10,802 nucleotides of DNA, from positions 1-10,802 of the forward strand of contig CAMAMD010000039.1 of NCBI GenBank assembly GCA_945836785.1, in the 5' to 3' direction. The translations under genes and the position numbers were made by a program. This stretch comes from an uncultured Clostridium sp. (GTDB lineage Bacteria; Bacillota_A; Clostridia; Lachnospirales; Lachnospiraceae). How positions within the stretch are numbered: the first letter of the stretch is position 1; each line of letters opens with the position of its first letter. Positions 1 to 6,967 of this stretch are shown piece by piece. The notes under the pieces were generated by a model that searched no databases, had not been told where the DNA came from, and saw only the letters and a program-made list of their open reading frames with translations.

Positions 1-1
1 T

Positions 2-874
2 CAGTATAAGAGTGATGTGGTTGCGCTTTATACAAAGCTTTGTTATGTGCATTATGGAATGCCTTTTATGGGAGGTATGATTGCGGAGGAATCGTTTCCT
101 GTTTCGTTTTTGAAAAACACATATTTTCATTTTGCGGAATTTGAAGAAATGCGAAAATACTATGTGGAACGTGTATCTGACAATGCTGTGCATAAGTCGG
201 AACGGGTTTTACTTACGGGATATCCGAAGCTGGATGAAGCACAAGACTATATAGGATGTGAATCGGATAGCTGGATATATAAGGGATTGGACAAAAAATA
301 TCGTGTTATGTGGACTCCGAGATGGAATACCGAGGAACACAATTGTACATTTTTTGACTATAAAGATAAGATGGTTCAATATTTTAAGGAGAATAAGGAA
401 TTGGAAATGCTGTTTCGTCCGCATCCGCAAGCCTTTTCGGAATATATAGCGAGCGGGCAGATGACTGTGCAACAGGTAAGGGATTATAAAAGCTGTTATG
501 AAGAGACAGATAATATTTCAATGGATAAGGAAAGGGAATATCTCGCTAGTTTTTATTCCTCTGATGTTCTTATTACAGATGAATCATCCATTATACCCGA
601 ATATTTCCTGACCGGTAAGCCGATTATCTTTACCTATAAGGAAACGCATCTTAATAAGTTTGCGGAAACAATTTCAAAAGGTTTTTACTGGGCGAAAAAC
701 TGGGATGAATTGGTTGGCATATTGAATAAGTTAAAGAATGGCGAAGATTCACTTGCAGAAACCAGAAAAACACTTATAGATGAAAACTTTTATCTCCCGG
801 AAAAAGGCTCAGGATATGAGATAAAGGAAGCAATAAAAAGAGATTTTTATAAAAATGTGGAGCAGCTAAGATAG
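2..874 (+). CDS. CDP-glycerol glycerophosphotransferase-like protein, C-terminal part (5' end outside window)
   Basis: Partial gene: the frame is open to the left edge, so the GTG at 17 is not the start; 290 residues are visible. The fragment resembles the C-terminal, donor-binding half of GT-B transferases of the TagF/TarF/CDP-glycerol glycerophosphotransferase family, which act at the inner face of the membrane to build teichoic-acid-like or other phosphopolyol surface polymers. Supporting motifs, in order, are MWTPRW (nt 308-325), a strand ending in FRPHP (413-427), DVLITDESS (about 563-589, family norm DVLITDYSS) and LTGKPIIF. The RPHP histidine and the TD-SS loop are the usual donor-phosphate contacts. 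The Tyr-to-Glu change in the last motif is notable. The gene ends inside a terminator hairpin and overlaps the convergent aminotransferase gene by 9 nt. The family call is fairly secure; the actual substrate is not known, and a glycosyl- or other polyol-phosphate transferase is possible. Confidence 0.75.
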   Translation, partial: QYKSDVVALYTKLCYVHYGMPFMGGMIAEESFPVSFLKNTYFHFAEFEEMRKYYVERVSDNAVHKSERVLLTGYPKLDEAQDYIGCESDSWIYKGLDKKYRVMWTPRWNTEEHNCTFFDYKDKMVQYFKENKELEMLFRPHPQAFSEYIASGQMTVQQVRDYKSCYEETDNISMDKEREYLASFYSSDVLITDESSIIPEYFLTGKPIIFTYKETHLNKFAETISKGFYWAKNWDELVGILNKLKNGEDSLAETRKTLIDENFYLPEKGSGYEIKEAIKRDFYKNVEQLR

Positions 875-882
875 CTGCTCCA
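858..882. terminator. Bidirectional hairpin terminator shared by two convergent genes
   Basis: Perfect 11-bp inverted repeat TGGAGCAGCTA / TAGCTGCTCCA around a 3-nt loop (AGA). On the rightward side it is followed by a T-rich stretch (GTATTGTATTT); on the leftward side the opposite strand reads CATTTTTATAAAAATC, also T-rich. Neither is a clean run of U, so termination strength is uncertain. The rightward TAG (872-874) is in the right arm, and the leftward TAG (complement of 866-868) is in the left arm. Confidence 0.7.
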
Positions 883-1921
883 GTATTGTATTTACCAGTA
901 AATCATTTTGTTTTGGATTCATAAAACAGAAACGGATAAACTGTTCATCCAGACCGCGAATATCGGAACAGTTTCTTAAAACAATTCCTTTTAAATTACA
1001 GTTTGCTGCCACAGAATTAGCTGTCACATCTGTTTTCAATATTTTAACCAGCATGAAATTGGCATATGGCTTATATAATTTCAGCAGCTTGTTGGTTGCC
1101 ATGGCGGAGTAGATCAGATTCCGCTCTGTGAATATCTGGGAACGGGACTGGCTGATGTAGCTTTTGTCTTTAAACATTTCCGTGCAGGCGATGGCAGTCA
1201 AAGTAGATATATTGTTCGGTGTGCTTGTGATATTGATGACGGCCATATGTTCCGGATTATTCATGATGGCATAAGCAAGTCTTAAGCCCGGAACCGAAAA
1301 GAATTTGGAAACGCTGCGGAGTACAGCAATATTGTCATATTCATCTGTAAGCGGAACGGCTGTGAGCTCGGTATACATTTCCGTAAACTCTATGTACATT
1401 TCGTCGATAATCAGAAAGATATCGTGCTGTTTGCATGCTTTGGCGAGTGAAGCCATATCCTCTCTTGTAATAATCTGTGAGGTCGGATTGTTTGGATTTC
1501 CGAGGATAAGCATGTCATGGGAATCGTTCAGCTTTGCAATCAGATCCTGCACGTTTAGCACATAATCCGAAGCTTCATCCAACTCATAAAACTCGGTTTC
1601 GCATCCGAATATAGACAGTGCTTTTTCGTATTCATCGGATGACGGAATCGGGACAAGTGCTTTTTTTGGTGCGATTAAAGCTATAAAAAGATGTAACAAA
1701 TCAGAAAAGCCACTTCCGAGTACAATGTTTTCTTCCGCACATCCTGCATAGGAGGAAATAGATTCTTTTAACTTGCCATAGTAATCAACCGGATAGCGGA
1801 TTACACTTGAAAGATTTTCGGTCAGTGCCTTTGTGACGGATTCAGGAACCCCGAGTGGGTTCATATTGGAATTGTACAATACGGTTTCGTATTGTTCCAG
1901 CCGTAGTGTTTGTTTATTCAT
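866..1921 (-). CDS. PLP-dependent class I/II aminotransferase, HisC/CobD-like
   Basis: Fold-type I PLP enzyme of 351 residues, close to the usual 350-370 of histidinol-phosphate aminotransferases and CobD-type threonine-phosphate decarboxylases. Visible landmarks are an LGSGFSDLLH PLP-phosphate loop (68-77), GNPNNPT (141-147, with the pyridine-ring Asn), IIDEMYIEF (171-179, Asp173 pairing the PLP nitrogen), SVSK (Lys206, Schiff base), PGLRLAYA (Arg214) and RFCF (Arg330, substrate carboxylate or phosphate side). The tail RNCSDIRGLDEQFIRFCF resembles the CobD/threonine-phosphate decarboxylase end more than classic HisC. No his or cobalamin genes are adjacent; the neighbour is a phosphopolyol transferase. 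A role in making an amino-alcohol-phosphate or aminophosphonate decoration is therefore plausible, because related aminotransferase domains occur fused to cytidylyltransferases in such clusters. An ATG six codons upstream (1939) was rejected because the ribosome binding site lies between the two. Enzyme class is secure, substrate is not. Confidence 0.85.
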   Translation of the reverse strand: MNKQTLRLEQYETVLYNSNMNPLGVPESVTKALTENLSSVIRYPVDYYGKLKESISSYAGCAEENIVLGSGFSDLLHLFIALIAPKKALVPIPSSDEYEKALSIFGCETEFYELDEASDYVLNVQDLIAKLNDSHDMLILGNPNNPTSQIITREDMASLAKACKQHDIFLIIDEMYIEFTEMYTELTAVPLTDEYDNIAVLRSVSKFFSVPGLRLAYAIMNNPEHMAVINITSTPNNISTLTAIACTEMFKDKSYISQSRSQIFTERNLIYSAMATNKLLKLYKPYANFMLVKILKTDVTANSVAANCNLKGIVLRNCSDIRGLDEQFIRFCFMNPKQNDLLVNTILEQLS

Positions 1922-1929
1922 TTTTCTGG

Positions 1930-1936
1930 CTCCTCT
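1930..1936 (-). promoter_or_regulatory. Ribosome binding site that fixes the aminotransferase start
   Basis: Read on the minus strand, AGAGGAG stands 8 nt before the ATG at 1921-1919. This spacing is good for that ATG, while the upstream in-frame ATG at 1939 overlaps the site itself and has no comparable site of its own. Confidence 0.75.
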
Positions 1937-1968
1937 CATAAAATTCGATAAATAACCCCTATATCTCT

Positions 1969-1996
1969 TTTAAATTTTGAAATCATCTGTTATAAT
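1969..1996 (+). promoter_or_regulatory. Rightward promoter of the four-gene/valS operon
   Basis: Extended -10 element TGTTATAAT at 1988-1996, with a perfect TATAAT hexamer at 1991-1996. A weak -35 TTTAAA (1969-1974) lies 16 bp upstream. The predicted start of transcription is near 2003, giving a leader of about 108 nt before the ATG at 2111. Other TATAAT hexamers at 2011 and 2019 lack any -35 at a suitable distance. This is the only clear promoter seen for the operon. Confidence 0.55.
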
Positions 1997-2008
1997 CTAT
2001 GTTGTGTT

Positions 2009-2024
2009 ATTATAATATTATAAT
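2009..2024. repeat. 16-bp perfect AT-only palindrome between two opposed promoters
   Basis: ATTATAATATTATAAT is identical to its own reverse complement and presents TATAAT twice on each strand. It covers the -10 of the leftward promoter and lies just downstream of the predicted rightward transcription start. It could be an operator half-site pair or simply a DNA-unwinding element; AT-only palindromes also arise by chance in AT-rich spacers. Confidence 0.5.
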
Positions 2025-2045
2025 TTGCTCTCGACTTTATGGCAA
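2017..2045 (-). promoter_or_regulatory. Leftward promoter of the aminotransferase gene
   Basis: On the minus strand, TTGCCA (complement of 2040-2045; 5/6 match to the sigma-A -35) is followed after exactly 17 bp by TATAAT (complement of 2017-2022; 6/6). The start of transcription would be near 2010, about 88 nt before the aminotransferase ATG. This is the best consensus promoter in the window. Confidence 0.6.
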
Positions 2046-2110
2046 GGGCAAATTCAACATAAGTCTGTAAAAACAGTCTAAGAGAATGATGACGTGGACT
2101 GGAGGAACAC

Positions 2111-5100
2111 ATGAAAGGGATTGTAGAACATTACGCGAAGGGTGAGTTTCAGGTTGACAGACCTGAGGTGGAGATCTCGGAAAAGTTCTTAAAATTAAAT
2201 ATTGAATCAGGTACGGTTTACGAGGGGAGCTTTACCGTAAACAGTATAAATGACCATGTGATTAAGGCGATGGTGTATGACAGCAGATATATGCTCAGAT
2301 TCGACAATCATACATATATCAATCGTCGTTTTGATGTCAAATATACATTTGATGCCACCTGCCTGGAGGCCGGAAAAAATTATAAAGGTCATATCAGTAT
2401 TATCACAGATGGCGGAGAATTTAAGATTCTGTACGATATTGATATTACGAATCCGTATGTGAAATACGGCGATCAGAAGATTGATGATTTGTTTAAATTT
2501 GCAACGTTGGCTGAAAGTAATTGGGGGGAGGCCGTTAGAGTCTTTACCCGGGATGACTTTAAGCGTACCTTTATAAATCGGGATCCGATGCTCAGCAGAA
2601 TATATTCCAGTCTGATGGAGAGTAACTCTGTAAATCAGGCACTGGAGGAGTTTTTGGTATATGTGCATAAAAAACGTGCACTGACTTTATCTGTCGCGAA
2701 AGCAAAAATAAATGTGGAAATGCCGACAGAGTTGTCGAAAATATCCATTGATATCAGCAAAAATACATGGGGATATACGAATTCAACGGTAAAATCACAG
2801 GCTGATTTTATTATTCCTGCACGGAAAAATATTGTCAGCTCTGATTTTTGTGCCAATATGTTTTCGCTTGATGTCCTGATATCACCTGAGAATATCCCGG
2901 ACGGAATAAATTCCGGCAAGATTATCATTGAAAATATCTATCAGACTATAGAAGTGGAGATTGTGTTGTCCCGGCCACAGACAAGACAGTCTATGTCACC
3001 GCGCTCCAATAACAGGAACCATATGGTGAAGATGAATGTGTCAAAGCTGGCCCATGCATATCTGGATTATCGAATGGACAGACTCCCGCTTAAGGAGTAT
3101 GTGGCACGTTCTCAGTTTGCCTTTGGCAATCTGGCACGTTATGTTCCGGAAGAGGATTTGTACCGCATCGGAATCATGCATATGAACATTATGCAGGGTG
3201 AACTGGTGAAGGTTGAGCAGGAATTTCTCCGCATTGAGGCTGATGTGGATAATGCGATGCTTGATCCACGTCAGGAGTGTTATTATGCATATCTGAAAGC
3301 GTTGCTCAAGAAGGACGAGGATACGATTAACAGAGCCAGAAATTTGATTAAGCGCAATTTCAGAACCCAGGAGGATAAGATATTTTATTTCTGGTTGCTG
3401 CTGTTCCTGGATGATACATATACGAACGATCCGATGGCACTATATAAGGAAATCGGGAATTTATATGAGAACGGCTATAATAGTTGCATTATGTATCTGG
3501 AGTTGTGTGAGCTCTGGAATAATAATCCATTGCTGCTTAAGAAAATTACGGATTTGGAAATTACCGCCGTTCGTTGGGGCTTGCGGCATAAGTATATCTC
3601 TGATGAGGTGATTGATGAGTTTATCCGTCTGGCGGGAACATTTAAGGATTTTGATATTAAAATTTTTGGCATCATGGAGGCAATATACGATAAAAATAAG
3701 AATATCGAGGTTCTGAAGAGTATTTGTTCCATGTTGATTGGTGCGAATAAGCTTGAAAATAAATATCACAGATTTTATCGTGATGCGGTGGAAAATTCTC
3801 TGAAGTTTATTGGTTTAAATGAGTGCTTTGTAAAGAGTATGAATTTCTCCAGGTATGATTTGATACCACAGTCGGTATTGATGTACCTGAATTATAAGAA
3901 CACCTTAAATGAGCAGGAGCTGGCATATCTGTATGCAAATGTCATCTACAACAAGGCGCAGCATATGAAGGTGTACCATGAATACAGCGTGACCATGCAG
4001 GATTTCATGGAAAATATGATTATCAAGGGAAAAGTCAGTGACGACTTGACTGTGTTATATGATGAATTCCTTGAGCCGGAGACAGTCAGCCCGCTCTATG
4101 CAGGCAAGCTGATTAATATTATATTCCGCCGGAAACTGGTATGTTTCAATAAGGGCGTCAGAGCTGTTATTGTCACACATCAGGAGTTGGAGGAAGTTCA
4201 GCGTGTACCAATTGTGAACGGGGAAGCATATGTGGAGATTTTGTCAAATACAGCATCGATTATTTTTGAGGATGCTGCCGGGAACCGGTATGCGGGTTCC
4301 ATTCCGTACAGATTGGAGCGGATTGTGGATGAAAAAGCGTATCTTGATATCTGCTGCAAGTACAGTCCGCGGGATTATCGGGTTCTGCTGTATAATTATG
4401 AGAAGCTCGGAGATTTCACATACAAAAAGGCGGTTGAGGTTAATGCAGCCAGAGATATAGTCAACTGTGAGGAAATATCCTACGACTATAAGCAGCAGGC
4501 ATATTTGAATATTATAGAGTACTATCATGAAAATCTGGATGCAGATGTTTTGGTCAAGTATCTGGGCAAATTGGATATCGAATATTTGAATCATGCAAAT
4601 GCCCGGACGATTATCGCATATCTGGTTGATATGAATATGTTTGATAAGGCATTCCAGGCGGTTAAACTTTATGGATTTGACGAGATTGACTCCGAGGAGC
4701 TGTATCGTCTTGCTGATTACGGTGTTGAAGGTTCAAACGGATTCCTGAATGAGGATCTGCTGGCAATCTGTGTGCATTTGTATAAGACAGGTAAGGTAAA
4801 TGAGCGGATGCTCGTCTATATTATGAATCACTTCAAGGGCGATTTGGACGAGCTTGCAAATCTGTTTAAGATTGCCAGAAACAGAGTGAAGGATGTATCT
4901 CTGCTGGCTGAAAATACACTTGCACAGATGATGTTTGCGATGGGAAATGTCGAGTATATTTATGATATATTTTCTGCATATTATGAGGGCAGAAGCAGAG
5001 GTCTTGTGGTAAAAGCGTTCCTGCGCTTTTCAGCCCGAAACTATCTGATACTCGATGAGCAGATACCGGGCAATGTATTTAATTGCCTGTATCTGGAAAT

Positions 5101-5677
5101 TATGAAAGGTAATATTGACGACGAGATTTCGAAAATGGCATTGTTGTCCTATTTCTCCAAGCTTGACCGCTATACAGAGGATCAGCGGGAGTGGATAAGC
5201 GAGACGGTAGGACGTTTTATGGATGCAGGAAAGATATTGCCATTTTATAAGAGCTTTAAATCCTTTATCAAGCTGCCGCAGGATGTGTTCTTAAAGACAT
5301 ATCTGATTTACAAGAGCGATCCGGGCAAACAGATATCGGTGCGGTATGCATTTGATACGGGTTCGAGACAGTCGCTTACCTATAAGACGGAACGGGTGGA
5401 TGAGATGATTCCGGGTATGTATGTGAAAGAATTTGTGGTATTCCATGGCGAGCGTCTTGTTTACAGTATTGATGATGATATTCTTGGCACATCCTATGTG
5501 GTTGAGAGTGAGTCCCTGAAGACGAAAGAATTTAACAGACGGGACAGAAATCGTTTCGAGATTATCAACAGTATGCTGGTTAATCAGGAAATGCGAGAGG
5601 ATAATGAGTTGCTTGAGACATTGGATGTATATTTGAATACGGTTCATTTGTTTGAGGAAAATCTGACTTTGCTATAA
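2111..5677 (+). CDS. Large cytoplasmic scaffold-like protein, DUF5717-like
   Basis: 1188 residues, function unknown. It resembles, from memory, the Lachnospiraceae proteins labelled DUF5717. No signal peptide or membrane segment is seen, so it is probably cytoplasmic. Apparent layout: beta-rich, Ig-like region at about 20-115; helical segment about 120-195; second beta-rich region about 200-290; basic linker 290-303; a long helical solenoid with TPR-like helix pairs from about 305 to 655; a beta-rich module about 660-745; a second helical solenoid to about 1065; and a final beta-rich module about 1065-1150. The arrangement of a solenoid followed by a beta module appears twice. No catalytic motif is recognised. 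The start is supported by GGAGG (2101-2105), 5 nt before the ATG. It is the first gene of the operon, and 36 nt with no terminator separate it from the Hsp70-like gene. Size and architecture suggest a protein-binding scaffold; this is inference. Confidence 0.75.
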   Translation: MKGIVEHYAKGEFQVDRPEVEISEKFLKLNIESGTVYEGSFTVNSINDHVIKAMVYDSRYMLRFDNHTYINRRFDVKYTFDATCLEAGKNYKGHISIITDGGEFKILYDIDITNPYVKYGDQKIDDLFKFATLAESNWGEAVRVFTRDDFKRTFINRDPMLSRIYSSLMESNSVNQALEEFLVYVHKKRALTLSVAKAKINVEMPTELSKISIDISKNTWGYTNSTVKSQADFIIPARKNIVSSDFCANMFSLDVLISPENIPDGINSGKIIIENIYQTIEVEIVLSRPQTRQSMSPRSNNRNHMVKMNVSKLAHAYLDYRMDRLPLKEYVARSQFAFGNLARYVPEEDLYRIGIMHMNIMQGELVKVEQEFLRIEADVDNAMLDPRQECYYAYLKALLKKDEDTINRARNLIKRNFRTQEDKIFYFWLLLFLDDTYTNDPMALYKEIGNLYENGYNSCIMYLELCELWNNNPLLLKKITDLEITAVRWGLRHKYISDEVIDEFIRLAGTFKDFDIKIFGIMEAIYDKNKNIEVLKSICSMLIGANKLENKYHRFYRDAVENSLKFIGLNECFVKSMNFSRYDLIPQSVLMYLNYKNTLNEQELAYLYANVIYNKAQHMKVYHEYSVTMQDFMENMIIKGKVSDDLTVLYDEFLEPETVSPLYAGKLINIIFRRKLVCFNKGVRAVIVTHQELEEVQRVPIVNGEAYVEILSNTASIIFEDAAGNRYAGSIPYRLERIVDEKAYLDICCKYSPRDYRVLLYNYEKLGDFTYKKAVEVNAARDIVNCEEISYDYKQQAYLNIIEYYHENLDADVLVKYLGKLDIEYLNHANARTIIAYLVDMNMFDKAFQAVKLYGFDEIDSEELYRLADYGVEGSNGFLNEDLLAICVHLYKTGKVNERMLVYIMNHFKGDLDELANLFKIARNRVKDVSLLAENTLAQMMFAMGNVEYIYDIFSAYYEGRSRGLVVKAFLRFSARNYLILDEQIPGNVFNCLYLEIMKGNIDDEISKMALLSYFSKLDRYTEDQREWISETVGRFMDAGKILPFYKSFKSFIKLPQDVFLKTYLIYKSDPGKQISVRYAFDTGSRQSLTYKTERVDEMIPGMYVKEFVVFHGERLVYSIDDDILGTSYVVESESLKTKEFNRRDRNRFEIINSMLVNQEMREDNELLETLDVYLNTVHLFEENLTLL

Positions 5678-5703
5678 AAATAGCATGGCTGTATATGCCG
5701 GAT

Positions 5704-5708
5704 GGAGG
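5704..5708 (+). promoter_or_regulatory. Ribosome binding site that fixes the Hsp70-like start
   Basis: GGAGG lies 5 nt before the ATG at 5714. The in-frame ATG at 5702 overlaps this site (ATGGAGG) and has no such sequence ahead of it, so the protein most likely begins MAEAFYIG. Confidence 0.75.
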
Positions 5709-5713
5709 AAAGT

Positions 5714-6967
5714 ATGGCAGAAGCATTTTATATCGGAATGGATTTGTGCTCAGACTCGACGCAGATTAGTTTTTATAACGATATCAAGCGTGAGCCGGAG
5801 ACGGTAAACCAATTAAATAATAAAGAAACTTATATGATGCCGAATATCCTGTTTTATAGCAGGGAAACAGGGGACTGGTATGTGGGTTCCGAGGCTTCCG
5901 AGGCACGTTTCAAGGAGGATGGTGTTATTCTCGACGAATTGTACCGAAATGCCAGAAGCGAGGAAATTGTGGATGTTGATGGGGCAAAATATACGTTTCG
6001 GCAGTTGTTTCTGCGTATGTTGAAGATGCATATAGAATCGTTCCTGTATCGATATGAAGGGGCGACGGTCAAGCAGCTCGTTATAACCATACCGGAGTAT
6101 AACAAGGATTTATTTAAGGTGCTGGGAGGTTTCTATAAGGAACTTGGGATACCTGCGGATTGCGTAAAAATCACAAGTCATCTTGACAGCGGATTGTACT
6201 ATATATTTAACCAGAGCAGCGATTTGTGGGTGAACAGCGTGGCGCTGTTTGATTATAATGCAGACGGTCTTAATTATTACAGAATTGATATTACCAGAGG
6301 AAAAGATCCTGAGGTAATCAGTGTGGTGCATGAGGATTACTCGACGCAGTTTAATATGGCATTATTTGGCGGGGATAATATATTAATGGATGTTACGTTT
6401 GCCAAGATTGCAGATTATGAGATGAAGAAGACATACATATCTTCTGTGTTTTTGACGGGACTTGGCTTCTCTGAGAAGTGGATGAACAAGTCGAGGAATA
6501 TTCTGTGCCAGGGCAGACGTGTTTTCGCAGGTCAGAATATCTATACCAAAGGTGCCTGCTATAAGGCCGTGGGTGGTGAATACGAGGAGTTTTACAAACG
6601 CTTTTTTGTGGAAACAAAAGAAAATGTGGTGTATGACGTCGGCATTTCCAGCGGCGATGAAGATGATAAATTTATTCCGATTGTTCTGGGAGGACGTCAG
6701 TGGTACAACATACATGGCAAGATAAATATTATATTGGATGACACGGATAAATTGACGATTATATACAGAAGCAGGCAGACGGGACAGGAAATCAGAGAGG
6801 TTGTGAAACTGCACGGAATTCCAAAACGGCCGAATAAAACTTCAAAATTCTCAGTTGAAGTTGAGTTTGAAGATCCTCACAGAGGAGCGGTCATTATAAA
6901 GGATATGGGATTTGGAAAGCTGTTTCCGACTACAAATAAGATTTATCGTAAGGAGTTTGAGGTATAA
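5714..6967 (+). CDS. Divergent Hsp70/actin-fold (ASKHA) protein with SBD-beta-like tail
   Basis: 417 residues. ASKHA landmarks in Hsp70 order: phosphate-1 FYIGMDLCSDSTQISFYN (5-22, Asp10); MMPNILFY and WYVGSEA (41-61), matching the Hsp70 PSIIAY...LVGQPA region; LVITIPEYN (122-130), matching VITVPAYF; connect-1 helix ITSHLDSGLYYIFN (153-166); phosphate-2 VALFDYNADG (176-185, Asp180 kept but glycines reduced); MALFGGDNILMD (215-226), matching LGGEDFD; adenosine motif VFLTGLGF (245-252); connect-2 KGACYKAV (279-286). Only about 20 residues separate GGDN from VFLTG, against roughly 135 in DnaK, so subdomain IIB is nearly absent. The tail (about 300-417) is beta-rich, with LHGIPKRPN...VEVEF reminiscent of Hsp70 SBD-beta, and no helical lid. 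I believe it belongs to a Lachnospiraceae DUF family (possibly DUF5716). Nucleotide binding is plausible but unproven. It overlaps the next gene at TAATG. Confidence 0.8.
   Translation: MAEAFYIGMDLCSDSTQISFYNDIKREPETVNQLNNKETYMMPNILFYSRETGDWYVGSEASEARFKEDGVILDELYRNARSEEIVDVDGAKYTFRQLFLRMLKMHIESFLYRYEGATVKQLVITIPEYNKDLFKVLGGFYKELGIPADCVKITSHLDSGLYYIFNQSSDLWVNSVALFDYNADGLNYYRIDITRGKDPEVISVVHEDYSTQFNMALFGGDNILMDVTFAKIADYEMKKTYISSVFLTGLGFSEKWMNKSRNILCQGRRVFAGQNIYTKGACYKAVGGEYEEFYKRFFVETKENVVYDVGISSGDEDDKFIPIVLGGRQWYNIHGKINIILDDTDKLTIIYRSRQTGQEIREVVKLHGIPKRPNKTSKFSVEVEFEDPHRGAVIIKDMGFGKLFPTTNKIYRKEFEV

Noticed and set aside
17..19. GTG as start of the first gene
   Set aside because: The frame stays open to the window edge, no ribosome binding site precedes it, and the family needs a further N-terminal half, so the gene is truncated by the window.
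1922..1939. Upstream ATG (1939) for the aminotransferase
   Set aside because: It overlaps the AGAGGAG site that serves the ATG at 1921 and adds six residues unlike the family start.
2003..2110. T-box or other riboswitch in the operon leader
   Set aside because: No T-box core, specifier-like stem or terminator is visible. The only inverted repeat, CTGT-AAAA-ACAG, has a 4-bp stem.
5702..5713. Upstream ATG (5702) for the Hsp70-like gene
   Set aside because: The GGAGG lies inside its first codons and is correctly spaced for the ATG at 5714.
5678..5713. Terminator between the large protein and the Hsp70-like gene
   Set aside because: Only a 4-bp GCAT/ATGC stem with no T tract is present.
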